Position numbers and translations under genes: made by a program. A model generated the notes under the pieces. The model did no database searches and was not told where the DNA came from. It was given only the letters and a program-made list of their open reading frames with translations. Shown one piece after another: positions 1 through 12,945 of a DNA stretch of 64,000 bases (position 1 is the stretch's first letter; each line of letters starts with the position of its first letter). Source of the stretch: Erythrophleum ivorense (taxonomy: Eukaryota > Streptophyta > Magnoliopsida > Fabales > Fabaceae); the NCBI GenBank assembly GCA_026724425.1, contig JAIUCV010001107.1, positions 1 to 64,000 of the forward strand, written 5' to 3'.

Positions 1-2054
1 GTTATTATATGCTTAATTCAAATTTAAGTATCAAATAATTATGTAATCAAATATTAATTAGTGAAATTAGAAGTAAATCAATACTTTCCTCGTGAAATTA
101 GGCTTTAGGAAAATTTTTACTAAAAAAATATTTTTATGTCTAAATTTTAAAATAAAATAATAGATAATACGTAACGGAGAAACAGATATATATGGAATAA
201 TTTTATAAAAAGTATAACAAAAATAAAAATAAGATAAATAAAATAAAATAACACAATGTATTAGATCGTAAATATATGAAGTAATAGCGTGCGAAAATAA
301 GGTGCAGGGAAAGTGAAGCTTGAGGGGTGTACATATATATTATGCAAAACCTCCTGGAAGCGTGTACGTGTTAAAAAAAAAAATGAAAGTAATCTCCATG
401 CATGACGCCACGTGTAACTTGCTTCGCCAATGCATGTATAAGGGGCGTAATGCATTTCCACGTTGACCAAGCATTAAATGCAAATTTAACGCCTCATATG
501 ATATGCGGCGCCATTTCCATTTCCTTCCGCGCCCATTTGAGCCTCCCACCCTTCTTGGTTTCGGCACAGCAGTAGACGGATTTATTTTATGAGAGTGAGG
601 TAAAGACTGAGATACACGAAAGAGAGGGAAGAAAAGAAATAAAAGAAAAAGAAATTTGTAGAAATTTTAAGTTGATGTAGATATAATAATTTTTTTTGGT
701 ATTTTAATACTAATATACTTTTAGTACTTTAAATTCATAATTGTAATGTGGTTATAGTAATATTTATTTCTGAGTTAAAGTTAGAATTTTATCCTGCTTT
801 AGTATCTTATTATTACTACATGAATTAGTTTGAAATTTTAAATGCATGAATTAAAGTGATTATGCTTAAATTAATTATGTCAAATATGTAGGAATAACAA
901 TCATTTCTCTTAATATTTTAATACTAAAGTTGTTTTTATCAAACTGATGATTATAATGAATTTATAATAATTTTATCTAGGATTTACTTTCTAATTACAT
1001 CAGTAAATTTCCTCAGATATTAAAATTTGAGATATAGGAACTAATTATAGGTAAAAATTATTATAACATGTGTAAACATTTATGAAATTATTTTATAAAT
1101 TTTGGTATACTAAAATCATGCTTTAAATCTCTTCATTATTATCTTAATTTTTATCTACTCCCACCATTGTTTGGAACTGAAATACAGTTTTACTGTTCGA
1201 AATTTATGCTTCTGAAAATGCTGATTTGCTGGTGGAGAAACATTATCATTTCACATTTGAATAATTTAAGAACCAAATATTGCAATCTTCTCCCGTTCGT
1301 GAAATTCAAGACTTGATCAAATTGATGTATTGGTTTGCAATATGAATGATAATACTTTCTCATTTTATATATTATATATTAGTTGGAAATATGGCAATTC
1401 CTCTCCTAAATATTACTCTTCTAAGTCACCTTATTCGACCATCATGTATGTTGGTTTTTATACTGCACTAATATTCATAAATATCATGTAATTTTATGGG
1501 AATTAAAACATTTATATTTAGGGAATTAAATTAAATTGATGAAATATTATTATTCATGATCACCAAAATTATTCAAATAATAATAGGAATTTCTATATGC
1601 ATTATGAGTCTACAATTGAAGTCTTTTATATTTCCTAAAAGAAAAGTTTGTATATATGCATAGTCTTTTTAGACTATTTACCTAACTATTTATGAGAAAG
1701 AAATAGAAAGATAAAAAAAGTTATAGAAAAGAAGCTGAGTGTGAGGCAATGTGAAATGAGAAAAGATCCTTAAAGAGAAAAGAAAATAAAGGAAGTGATC
1801 TCAAGGAACTACGGGAATGATCTTCAAAGAGGAAAGAGAGAAGTAAAAGGGGGTGACCATAAATTGTTGATTCTCTAGGTATGAATGTATTTTAGGGTAT
1901 GCCTTAGTTGGGAGAATATGTGTCATTGTTTGGTTCCAGTTCAAAAGGATAAGTCAAATTGGCAGATATATTCAGAAAGAAATGATGAAGATAAAGATAT
2001 TATTTTTTTAATATTTGCATGCATGATATTATTTTGCCATAATAAAAAGATATT
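1..2054. other. AT-rich intergenic DNA, no gene recognised
   Basis: No open frame here has recognisable protein motifs, sensible composition or length. The two short frames on the minus strand around 261-567 overlap each other and look like chance. A G-box-like GCCACGTGT at 407-415 and a W-box core TTGACC at 463-468 sit in a slightly less AT-rich patch (about 300-560). They could be promoter relics, but no gene follows on either side. The stretch 1680-1860 is purine-rich, as in the leaders of the LTRs further right, without other support for an LTR. Confidence 0.4.
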
Positions 2055-2166
2055 TATGCATAAGCTATGAAATGACATTATATTGTGATATCTATGCATA
2101 AACTATGAGATGATATTATTCCACCATGATAAGATGATATTCAAGCATAATTTATAAAATGACATC
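2055..2166. repeat. degenerate short tandem repeat, about 3 copies
   Basis: Three imperfect copies of a unit beginning TATGCATAA and containing a CTATGA(A/G)ATGA(C/T)AT core start near 2055, 2093 and 2142. The copies differ in length, so this is an old array. No function is evident. Confidence 0.4.
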
Positions 2167-2821
2167 TTTCTTATTTAATTACTATAAATGCAATATAGCC
2201 ATGTTGGTATTGTCAAGAACTTTTTTCAACTGTGGTTATTATCTATTGGGAATTATAAATTCTCATTATTTTCATGATGCGTCTAGATTAATATGGCCCT
2301 CTAGTATATGTTTAGGGTTGAGATTGTGTGGCTACACATATCTTATATTGGTCTTACCCCCAAAACTTTGTCATCTGTAATTGATAGCCTAGTAAAGTGT
2401 AGATTAAGCTAGGTAGTAAACATAGGGCTATTTTTGTACTTCTATCTCCCAGAATACTTTTGAGATGTTCATATATATTATGGGTAATGTACTTTGAATT
2501 TCCTATAGTGAAATAATATTAGGGAAAAGTTTGATATAGTCATCCACAATTGTGTCATATTTTAGGTTCCTAGTCTAAAATTTTTTAAAGGCTCTATTTT
2601 GAGAAATTGTGTTGTTAACTTAAGTAATTAATCAGGTTATAAAGCTAAGAATGTTACAAGATATCATTCTCAGTAGTTATATTACCTTTTTAGACATATT
2701 AGAACATCATCACAAGTATAATCTCAAAACTAGAAAAGCACATCATATCATCATTCTTGAAAAGCTATAAATACGTTTGATTATATATATAACTGGATTA
2801 TTGGCCAATAAGTTTAGGGAA
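2167..2821. other. unassigned AT-rich sequence
   Basis: I see no gene and no clear element boundary. The left end of the LTR-like block that ends at 4586 may lie here, but no TG start with a TTATA duplication was found. Confidence 0.3.
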
Positions 2822-3035
2822 GAGCAACCTTTGTCTCAACCCAAACTTATTCATTGTAGAACATCATGGAGTAACCTTTGTCTCATCCAAAATTGCACAT
2901 TATCATAACAATGAGGAGCAACCTTTATCTCACCCAAATCATGCATCATAATAAGGCCAAGGAGAGCAACCTTTATCTCACCCAAATCATGCATCATAAT
3001 AAGGCCAAGGAGAGCAACCTTTGTCTTAATTGGAT
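2822..3035. repeat. 47/48-bp tandem array, about 4.5 units
   Basis: Units beginning GAG(C/T)AACCTTT start at 2822, 2869, 2916, 2964 and 3012, giving spacings of 47, 47, 48 and 48 bp. The third and fourth units are nearly identical; the first two are diverged. On the minus strand each unit reads GGGTGAGA(T/C)AAAGGTTGCTC, which resembles the GTGAGG repeats in the other LTRs. Confidence 0.85.
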
Positions 3036-4586
3036 TATACAATGTAAGCAATCAAATATAAACCATCGTCATCATATAAAGACATCTACAACAAATCTTA
3101 GTATACTTGTAATATGATATACATCAATCTCACAGCAAATCCTCAGTAATTGATTAGTCCAACAATGTCTAATCCAGACATACAACACACAAATACTCAT
3201 CAACATCAATTTCACATTCCATTCCAATACAAAAAGGCATAGACTCCTAATTTAAATGCACATACCTTGTTAAATTCCTAAATTCAGCATAATGTTAGGC
3301 AACAGTCCTTTGAAGTTCCAAATTCCCAATCCTCTGCTCAAACTCCAATGATCCAGCCAAAGTAAAGAAAATCTATATATTAATTCCCAACTAAAGTTCC
3401 AAATCAAGCATCAATACTTAAGAGCTACTTTAAATAATTTACTTAGCAATTTTTCTTCCACTTCCTATACATAAAAAGTCAATTCTTTAGCTTCCCCAAA
3501 TCCTCCACTTTAAGCTTTCTTAATTCAATGAAGACAAAACATACAATGCTAAATATTAACTTTCATATTCAAGCATCAATGACAAAAGGGCTAGGTTGAA
3601 AAATTAACTTACCAATTCAAGCTTTAATCTCCATAACTACCCGTATCATTTTTGAGCTATTCAAAATGAGTATTCGCTTCTAATTTACTTCACCTATTTC
3701 GGCCAAAAGCCATTAGAATAGCCACTCAACATATATAATTTCCATACAACTTAAAAATCAAAGGTAAAATTAAGAGAAAACCTTACCTTAAAGCTTCACT
3801 CCCTTTCTTCATTAAGACATGCTCAAACCGCTTTTCCTCTGAATCCACACTATTGTGCATTTTCAACCAAAGATAGAAACAACCATCACTCAACAAAATT
3901 TCATCCTAAAACAAAACTTAAAAGACTTCAAAGATGGAGAATTTACCTTACTATAAGATTCCTCAATTCTAGTTTACTAAAATCCCACTTTAACTATCAC
4001 TCTCCTCAACCTTTAAAACTACAAACTTCCATCAATTGAAAAAATAATTGGATATAAATGTAGAGGAAGATGAAGGGATTAATTTATCCTAAAGCTACCT
4101 TGAGAGATTTCCACATTTTGGCCTTCTTGTAAAGCTTCAAAGATGGCAACAATAGAGGAAAAATCACAAGCTCTCTCTTCCATCTCTTTTGAGTTCTAAG
4201 TTTGTGCATCTAAAGGGGAAAAATATAAGATGAGGCAATTTAGGTTATTTGATACGAGTGGGCTTTAGCTAAAAGGGCCTGCTAATTGGACGAAAGGGTA
4301 ATATGTCTTAATTAAACCTTTTCCTCCTTGTATTGGGCTGAATTAAGTATTTTAAAGACCTACTAGCTAATATAAATTTTTGCCACTCCTATAAGTTAAA
4401 TAAATAGGATATTCCCTTAATTAAATTTAAACTAACTATAAAATACAATATACCTCATTGGTTATTCAAAATAATTCTAATTAAATTACCATATTATCTC
4501 TCATAATTTTATCATGCATCACCTCTTTTAATTTCTCTTCTTTCACTATTTTCCTTAATAATCGACTAATATTTAGACATGTTACA
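2822..4586 (-). mobile_element. old LTR-like block (N), minus strand, left end unresolved
   Basis: Read on the minus strand the block begins TGTAACATG at 4586. It then has an AT-rich U3-like part, a purine-rich leader (around 4200-4140), the conserved AAGGTAGCT block (about 4097-4105), and further on GTGAGA...AAAGG tandem repeats. This is the order seen in the well-delimited LTRs of this window. It is shorter than those (3.5 kb), so it may be truncated or run further left. The sequence following the right end is TTATA; no matching duplication was found on the left. Confidence 0.45.
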
Positions 4587-4730
4587 TTATAGGTTGTGCC
4601 CCACCCCTAAAAAAAAAATCATTAAACATTTTTCATAACACTATAGCACTGCACCTTGCAGTACAACATTGCAGAAGATTGAGTTTGTTTGGATTATTGC
4701 TGTAAATGTATTTGACTATTAGAAAATTTC

Positions 4731-4895
4731 ATTTTAGCAATGGATATTAGTAATGACAATCAATCCTATTTCTAAAATGAACACTTAGCAATAAAATTGG
4801 CTACAAAAGATAAAATCATTCCTTTTGTTTTTTGTTTTTTAATGAAATTGCATGATTATCAACAGATTAGTAACGACAATATCCATTGCTAAAAT
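4731..4895. repeat. inverted repeat, 18-bp exact arms
   Basis: ATTTTAGCAATGGATATT at 4731-4748 is the exact reverse complement of 4878-4895. Outside the perfect core the arms continue with partial pairing (AGTAATGAC against GTAACGAC). A roughly 130-bp loop separates them. It could be the remnant of a small inverted-repeat element. No target duplication was identified. Confidence 0.6.
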
Positions 4896-5027
4896 TTAGA
4901 AATTAATGGATGACACTAATTTATTTTCAAAATAAAAAGAATAATTAAGAAAAAAAGTTTTCTCTTATTTATTTAGAAACAAGTTTAGCAACCTCAAAAC
5001 CATTTTTAAACAAATTTTAACATTTTA

Positions 5028-5054
5028 AATAATAATAATAATAATAATAATAAT
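5028..5054. repeat. (AAT)n microsatellite
   Basis: About nine uninterrupted AAT/ATA units, immediately left of the decayed gag remnant. Confidence 0.9.
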
Positions 5055-5074
5055 AGTATAAAGCTATGTTGGGA

Positions 5075-5453
5075 TTGCAGAGATGGCTTGTGTAGCCATA
5101 ACAGGATATGGTACTATAGCTACAAAATGTCCTAGATAAAGGGACATAATGATAGAAGAAATGCTTCAGAACCATAGTAATTAATTCCTGACAATTTATT
5201 TACATCCTTAAAGGAAAATGATTAGTATGTTGTTATCTAAGTAAATGGTCTTAGCACTTCTCTTAATTGTAGAAATATAATGATGAGGAGGGGAAGTGCG
5301 ACTAATTGATAAAGGATTGAAACCCCTCATTAGAGATAAGGCTGCTCTGTTGGGAATTAGAGCATTTAATGCCCTTTTTGGGGAAATTGATAGAGTCATT
5401 CAAAATAACCTACAGGGTATGATGTAGGAAAGTGCTAGACAAAGGATACCCTA
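5075..5453 (+). pseudogene. gag: decayed Ty3/gypsy gag remnant, left part
   Basis: Frames on the plus strand, broken by many stops and shifts, follow the Gag of element B. There is a tryptophan/cysteine patch near 5080, a KYNDEEGKCD-like segment near 5277-5308, then GLKPLIRDKAAL near 5320-5356 and a RAFNAL...DRVIQ segment to 5405. In B the matching segments lie in 22428-22830. No start, LTR or pol belonging to this copy was found. It looks like an older insertion cut by solo LTR F, and the gag-like sequence appears to resume after F. Confidence 0.6.
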
Positions 5454-8400
5454 TGTAATGCCATATTTAACTAGCCTTCCTTATCTACATCCTAGTTTCC
5501 TTCCATTAATCTCACAAGGTTTCCAAGAAAATGGTATTAAAATATTTAATTATTTTTGCGTTACGTCATGGATAAAATTTTTGTTTCGTGTCTCGTGGAT
5601 CATATGAACTCATGCATCTCATTCTCCTATTTAATTACACACAAATAACTCAAAGCCATCTCAAGAACCTGCCAAAAACTCGAGCTCATGACACATATAC
5701 ATAAAAATCACATGTTTAGCCTCAGATTGGTGTGCTAGGTTTCTGTTATGAACTTTGAAAAATCATAACTAATTTTAGAAAAATTGAAATTAAGCACAAT
5801 TTACCATTCTAGAAGGCTACATATGTATAATTTATGGTAAAAATAAGTCCAAACCAAAACAAGAATGTTTAGCCACTAGAAATCGATGGAACAGTACCTA
5901 AACCTATCTAGTGCTACTAATACTATCATAGAACTTCAAAAATTCATATCTCCTTACTCAGACATCCAATTGAGGTGATTTCAGTGACCATAGAAAGCAT
6001 ATCATGTCTAATTTATTCTTGTAAAATTTTATAAGCATTAGACACCATTTGTCCCTCAAATGGCATAGGAGAAAAAACTAACTATATGAACAATAGCCAT
6101 ACCAGAATAGCTGAAATTTGGCAACTTTGAAAATTTATAATTAATTATAAAGATCTTTAAATAATCTAGTCTTTAGCTTCCCAAAAAGGTCTAGATATGA
6201 TCTATATGCATACCAAATTTCATGAGGAAATTTGTTCATTTGGTCAGATTGAGATATAGGGTTCTAAAATGTCACTTTTGTGCTTCTTAAGGGTCATAAA
6301 GGGTCCAAATTTGCTTCTAAGACATTCATGGCCACTTGAGCATGTGAGAAAGTACCATAATAGTCTATTAAACATGTATTAAAGGTACACAAACCCAAAT
6401 TTCACAAACTCACTCTTCCACCCCAAGATAGACACAAGGACATACAAGCCTCATCTTGCCATTTAATGTCAAAATCATGTAATATCATTCATATAACCCT
6501 AGTTCTCATACATATACAATATATCCATACATTTACAAGTGTTTATGAGCTCATACATCATATACAACATTAGATTACATCTTATGCCATTCATATGGCT
6601 ACAAAATGGACAATTTACACCATTCTATGTTAATCTCTTTCTTATATGCTTGGTGGCTTCCATTCCTTGGCTCATTTGGTCCATCTAGACATGTTAGACA
6701 ATGGGGAGGAAGGAATGAGATTCTAAGAATCCTAATAGCTTTTCTCCATTTCAAACATACATAAAGGATACAAATTCAAGTCTAAAAATGCATGTATGGA
6801 TATCTTGGAGTGCATAATCATACATAGAACATTTCTTGTACTCAAGAAGTCAATAAAACATATATAGGCTAGCCAAGCAAATGGTTTAGCCTCACCCATT
6901 GCTTCACCCATTTTCTTAAGAGAATTTTGACTAAGCCTCACACTTTAGAAACTTTTGGCTTTATCTCACCCATTCTTAGGGACTTTTAGCTCATCTTCAC
7001 CCTAGTTAAAGGACTTTTGGCATCACCACATTCAAGCAAACCAAAACATATTCATAAAACATCATTCAAGTGCATAACAAAGTATCATGGTACCATGGCA
7101 TATAGATACATGCTAAAACATCTTTCATGGATTAAAACATACACATACATATTCAAAGACAAGATAAACACCTACTTATGCATAAGAGAAAGAAGAGAAA
7201 GCTACCTTGAAGTAAGAGTTCAACACTTTTTCCTTAGATATTCCTCCCCCTTTTTAGCCACACACTTGCAATGAGATGGGGCTTGGTTCTCTTGGCCTAA
7301 ACACATTAAATAGGACACAATTACATGGCGAAAGTATGCTCTAGCATTACCCACTCACTATAGAAGCTCACTTTATTCTATGGTTGCATAATGTTATCAT
7401 ATAAGACCTAATAAAGCAAGTGCTAGAATTTAAGGTCTTGGCTCCATTTTCTCCTTCCATCTAGGTCTCTTGACCCTGTTTAAACCATTTGGAGTCATCA
7501 TAATTTCATTCCCAAGAGCCTAGACCTATGTTGCTTCTTTAAGCCTTATTATGGGGCATACACGTCCATCACACAAACCAAGGCTTCTAAAATTTTTCCA
7601 AGCCTTTCTTTGATGTTCTCTTATCTTGTGTTGTTCCTTTCTTCCCTTAGAAAAATTTAAAACTCTCCCTAGGCACAAAAACCAAGCTTAGCTGAGGACA
7701 TATGCTAAGTTTTAGACCTATGGAGCTAGCTTTGTTTTCTTGAAGGAAATGACACATGTGAGGCTTTCTAGGCATCTCAAGAACCCATATATACTTATAG
7801 ACAATTAGAAATATCACTATAAAGTTTCATACATACTAAGGTGTAAAGGAAACCCTAGGTTTTGGAAGTTTGAAAACTAATGGTTCTTTTTGGAATTTCT
7901 TTGCATCTATTTGTTCCTTACCCTTAAAAAGCTAGGTTTCATGCTTGATTTGGGTTAGATTTTGCTCCCTCTTACTTGTTCTACATAAGGCTGATAATCA
8001 TTCATGGTGGAGCAAGAAGAAAGAAGCAAGGAAAGCCATGAAAATACCTTGATTCCTTAGCCTTTTCAAGAGCTTTCTACCTTGCCTTCACTCTTACTTA
8101 AAATTTTGAACTTCTCCCCTCTGAATAAAGCTCAAAGTATATCCAAATCATGCATTAAAACCATGGAAAGAAAGAGGAGAAGAAGGAGAGCAAGTTCAAT
8201 GAAGGAAGGAGCAAGAAATTCATTCATTTTCCTTACCTTTTCTTAAGTTTTTCTCCTCCCTTGAAGCTCCCTCTTGTGTGCCACTTTTTGTAGAACTTCT
8301 CCCTGGTCTTGGACAGAATTTAGGTCTACCAAATGTGAGGGAGAAGTGAGGCGCCACCTATATATAGCTGGGGATTCTCAAGGAGCTTTTTAAAATGCCA

Positions 8401-8945
8401 CTTTTGTCCTTCATTCTTGGATTTTTTTAGACTCATTTCAACTCCTTTTCAAGACATACATTTTCCATTATAAAATTTAGGTTCTCTAACCTCTAAATAG
8501 CCTTTGGAATCACTCAAATTGGGTCTAAAACTTTTTCGAATGAAAGGATCAAAGTGCATGTTCACCGATGTTCTAACTTGTACACCGGAGGTGTTTTAAC
8601 TATTATGGAGCTTCTTATAATTTTTAAAGCCTCTGAGAACCCCAAGAAACTCATTTTCCCATTTAAAAATCCCTCATACGAGTTTTCCAAAAAGTGCCTA
8701 AAATTACAAAAATGCCATTATGTTCCATTACATTTTCATTAAATTCCATTTGGTTATTCTGACTTCGGTTTCAGGGCATCCCTGACCTTGGATCATCATT
8801 ATTTGAGGTCTAGATTATCACTCTAATTTTATTGGACCTCAATCATTGTATCTGGGGGACTTCCTTTTGCATCCATGAATTATGTACATTTACAGAGAAA
8901 CTGGGCATTACGTTTCTCACGTTTACAGAGGTACCAGATGTTACA
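5454..8945 (-). mobile_element. solo LTR F with perfect TSD CCCTA
   Basis: On the minus strand it runs from TGTAACATCTGG at 8945 to ...GGCATTACA at 5454, 3492 bp. It is flanked by identical 5-bp duplications CCCTA at 5449-5453 and 8946-8950. No internal region or second LTR is present, so this is a solo LTR left by LTR-LTR recombination. Its start resembles C and J. It contains the conserved AAGGTAGCT block (near 7200) and the GTGAGG/AAAAGTCC imperfect repeats (about 6890-7030), both on the minus strand. Confidence 0.92.
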
Positions 8946-8950
8946 CCCTA

Positions 8951-9269
8951 AAATTGAAAGGAGATCAGAGTAAAAAGACAATGTGAATGCCTCTGCTAGC
9001 AATAGGACTAAAGGTAAGGTATGTTAAGATAGAAAAGTCTTGAGAGGGAATGAATTTAGCCTAATGAGGGATAGCCATCCTATGTGATAGGATATAGATG
9101 TAGAAAGCTAGAACATATAGCTGAGATTGATTTTAGGTAGTGATGGTGCCTTCACTTAAATTTTAGACCTAGGGTATAATGGTTGCTCTCATAGAAAATG
9201 CCTAAATAAGATTCAGAAGTAGGAGTTTTTTATTTTGGGAGAAAGAAGCTGTGAGGAAGAGAGATTTCC
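8951..9269 (+). pseudogene. probable continuation of the gag remnant, then unassigned
   Basis: Directly after F's target duplication the plus strand has an IERRSE-KDNVNAS-like basic stretch, which suits the region after the Gag core. Beyond about 9060 nothing is recognised. Element A starts at 9270. I cannot see this copy continuing to the right of A at 41303. Confidence 0.35.
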
Positions 9270-9330
9270 TGTAACATCTGAGTTTTCATAGAAATGAGGA
9301 CTCAGGGTTTCAGAATTTGTTTAAGTCTTC

Positions 9331-9515
9331 TCATTATAGCTAGGATGCCAACTCACATTAGCTAGGATACCTGTTTGCTATAGCTAGGATGCCAGTTCAC
9401 TATAGCGAGTTCATGGCCATACAAAATTCAGGAAATTTCTAGCAAGAGCGCAAGCTGTGGCAAGAATAGTTAGGAAGCTCTCACAACAGCGAGAGGTGTC
9501 TCTCACTATAGCAAA
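9331..9515. repeat. cluster of CTATAG-centred motifs in A 5' LTR
   Basis: Repeated short motifs around (C/T)TATAGC(T/G)A(G), several joined as GCTATAGCTAGGATGCCAGTT, lie 60-245 bp from the LTR start. They are degenerate forms of the TCGCTATAGCGA palindrome found in the 3' LTR and in B and D. Loss of CG (CACTATAGCGAG for CGCTATAGCGAG) is frequent here. Confidence 0.75.
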
Positions 9516-11566
9516 ACCTAGTTAAGAAAAAATGAAGGAAGGATTTTTAAATAGAAAGATTGAGTTTCCAGGAGTTCTCAGAGGCTCTAAAAACTATAGG
9601 AACCTGTAGGATACTTTAAACCCCATCTGGTGTATATTTTCTAACGTTAGTTGACTTGCACTTTGATTGAATAGTTTGGGAAGGTTTTAGATCCAAATTG
9701 AGTAATTCTAAAGGCATTTTATAAGTTAAAAGACCTAGCTTTATGATGGAAAAGACATTTCTCAAAAAGAAGCTAAAATGAGCCTAAAATAAAAAGCCAA
9801 GAAAGCAGGACGTAAATGGCATTTTTAAAGATCAATTCTTAAGAATTATTCACTTATATTGGGTGTCCCACTTCTGCCCCATTTAGCTAACTTTTTTACC
9901 CAAAATAGAGGAGAGAACCAAGGGAAAAAAACACACAAGAGGGAAGAAGAAAGAGGAAGAAAGACTCCAAGAAAAAGGTAAGGAAATTGATGATTTTTCA
10001 TGGTTCTTCTCTTAGTAAGTTGGTTCCCCTCCTTCCCACCTTTCTTTCCATAGTTTTAATTATGTGTTTAGGGCTATTTTGGGTCTGGTTTAGAGGAGGA
10101 AAAGTGGAGTTTGAAGAAAAGGAATTTACCACTTGAAAGAGCACTTAAGAATTACTAAGAACCAAGGTAAATTTGTTATCTTCCATGCTTGCTTCTTCTT
10201 GTTTCCTCTTGGATGAGTTTCAACCTCTTCTAAGATAGCCAAAGGGTAATTAGTTTTGAACCAAACCAAGAGTGAAACCTAGGATTTAAAGTATAGGAAA
10301 CAAGATAATGCTAAGGAATTTAAGAAAGAACCATTGAAACTCAAGATGTCTAACCTAGGGTTTCACTTGCACCTTAGCTTGTAGGAATTGTTCTAGCCAT
10401 TTTTTAAGGTGTCTAAGAGTTTGTATGAGTCCCTAAGACATCAAGTAAGTCTCCCATATGCATCTCCCATCAAAGAAAATAAAATAATTCCCATTGGTGC
10501 CAAAGGAAGCATAGTCTCGGCTTAAGCTAGATGCAGCACCTAAGGAGAGTTTTAAATTTTTCTAAACCTAGATTAGGATCATATATTATGGAAGAAGATA
10601 AGAGAAATCCTTGGGAACAATTTAGGAAGCCTAGAAGGTGAGATGAAGGTATATGCTCCATAATATAGCATAATGAAGCAACTCCTAGTTAGACTCCTCA
10701 AAATGAATATGTGATGGCACCAAGGAGTCTAAATGGAGTCAAGAGACCTACAATGAAAGAGAAAATGCAGTCAAGACCTTGAATTCTAATAGTTGCTTCA
10801 TTATGTCTTATAGGGAAGCATTATGGAGACAAATGAGAAAGTGAGCATACATAGGAGTTGTATAAGACTAGAACTCATTCATAATCTAAGCATGTCTCAT
10901 TTGATGTGTCTAGGCCAAGAGAACCTAGAGTCTTCAAGTTTCATGGTTAGGCCGAGAAGAGGGAGGAAGAATCCAAGAGAAAAGTGTGCATTGTGCCTTC
11001 AAGGTAGCTCTCTCTCCTTTCTCTCATGCATTCTTGAGTGGTTTCTTGTCATTGGATATTTGTACACATGTTTATGCTATGTAAGATGTTTCTAGCAATT
11101 ATCCATATGCCATGACATGGTACCATGTTGCTCTGTTTATGCTCTTAAAAGATATTTTATGAATGTGTTTTGGCTTGCATGAGTTTGGTGAAGCCAAAAG
11201 TACCTAAGAATAAGGATGAGCCAAAAGTACCTAAGAATAAGTGAGACAAAGTCAAAAGTCTCTATAAGAGTAAGGCTTATTCAAAAGTCTCTTGATAGTT
11301 GGTGAGGTAATTTCAAAAGTCCCAAAGAGAGTGGGTGAGGTTAAACTATTGCCTTGGCAAGCCTATGTGTGATAAGTATGCTTTCTTGAATGAGAAAAAT
11401 GTTTTATGTATGTTCATGAACTGCTAGATTTCCATACATTCATCTTTGGGCTTGAAATTGCATTCATTATGTATGATTGAAAAGGGTGAAGAGTTATTAA
11501 GATTCTTAGAATCTCACTCTTTCCTCCCTATTACCTAACATGTCTAAGTAGACCAAATGAACCAAG

Positions 11567-11764
11567 GCTCTGTTTGGTTCATAGCATTGTGAACATAATC
11601 TTTTTACATAGTTTATATAATGTCTATTATACCTTATACTTATTATTCTATCTATCAATTCACCTTTCTAAAAGTAAGGATAAAATGTCATTTTTTATCT
11701 CACCTATCCCCTACCCACACTTTACATTCCCTTCACCATTACATCCTTCAACCAAACAAAACAC
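11567..11764. mobile_element. 198-bp MITE, Harbinger/Tourist-like
   Basis: This segment is absent from the matching place in A's 3' LTR (near 40092). Its ends are an imperfect inverted pair, GCTCTGTTTGGTT... and ...AACCAAACAAAACAC, flanked by the 3-bp duplication AAG (11564-11566 and 11765-11767). The size, the TGTTTGGTT-type terminus and the 3-bp duplication fit a non-autonomous PIF/Harbinger element. The duplicated triplet is not the usual TAA/TTA, so the superfamily call is tentative. It inserted after A did. Confidence 0.8.
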
Positions 11765-12945
11765 AAGAAATGGGAGCCACCACATTTGAAAGCAAAAATA
11801 TTGACAAAAGTGTTAATATTTGTTCATTTTTATAACCATAACATTGTCAAATAATGTACTCCTATGATGTATAAGCCTTTAAACACTTATGAAAGTATAG
11901 ATATATAATGTATGTATGAGAATTGGACCCATATGAATGATAGTGTAATGTTTTGATATGGAAATGCAAGATGATGCATGTATGTTTCTTGTGTATATCA
12001 TCAAGTGGGAGAGTGAATTTGTGAGATATGGGTTTTTGGACCTTTGAGACATGTTTAGTAGGCTGTTTTTATACTTTCCCATGTGCTCAAGTGGCCATAG
12101 AAAAGCTAGAAGCTAAATTGAACCATTTTGGACCCTTAAGGTGGCATAAAAGTGCTATTATGTAACCCTATGACACAAACTAACCAAATGGACAAATTTC
12201 ACCATGAAATTTGGCATGCATATAGATCTTATCTAGAAATTTTTGGAAAGTGAAAGGTCAAATTATTTGGATCTCTACAGAATTAATTATGAATTTTCAA
12301 AATTGCCAAAAGCTGCTGAATTGATATAGTTACTGTTCATATAGTTAGTTTCTTATCCTATGTCATTCGAGGCCCAAATGTTCTCCAATATTCATGAAAT
12401 TTTACAAGAATAAATTAGACATAAGAAGCTTTCCATGGCCACCAAGATCACCTTATTTGGATGTAGGAACAGAGAGATATGAATTTTTGAAGTTTGGAGT
12501 TAGTACGACTAATACAGCAATACCTTTGGTACCATTCCATCAATTTTCAGTAATTAAATGTTCCTATTTTGGTCTGAACTTATTTTTACCCTCAAGTTAA
12601 CATCTGTAACTTTTTAGAATGGTATAGTGTGCTTGATTTTGAGTTTTCTAGAATTAGTTATGATTTCTAAAATTGGCACAAAAAATCTCACTGCAGAACC
12701 CGAGACTAGTCTTATGTTTTTGATGCATGAATGTTATAAGCTCGGGATTCTTGTACTATTTTGTGATGGTTTTGAGTTGTCTGAATGTATTTTAATTAGA
12801 GAATCATATAGGTAAGCTCATATAAGCCATGGCATGTGAGACAAAAATTTTTGGACCTTATGTAACACAAGTAATGGTATTATTTTTAATTGATTTTCTT
12901 TATTCTCCAATGAAATTAAGCACATGTATACTCATAGATGATCTT

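Larger units (their letters stand above)
4587..5074. other. spacer with inverted repeat and microsatellite
   Basis: No coding signal. The spacer contains an inverted repeat with exact 18-bp arms and an AAT microsatellite at about 5028-5054, each described separately or in the findings. Confidence 0.5.
9270..12945 (+). mobile_element. element A 5' LTR
   Basis: Starts TGTAACATCTGAG and matches the 3' LTR up to ATGATCTT at 12945. The 3' LTR then has about 34 more bases ending GGTGTCACA, which are missing here. A small deletion has therefore removed the LTR tail and the start of the primer site. Without the MITE (198 bp plus 3-bp duplication) the length agrees with the 3.5-kb partner. It includes a purine-rich leader with AGAAAAAGGTAAGG (about 9970-9983), the AAGGTAGCTCTCTC block (about 10999), and GTGAGG/CCAAAAGTCCC repeats at about 11189-11345. 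Confidence 0.88.

Noticed and set aside
261..567. Two minus-strand frames near a G-box
   Set aside because: They overlap each other, contain a homopolymer-coded FFF run and low complexity, and have no gene structure.
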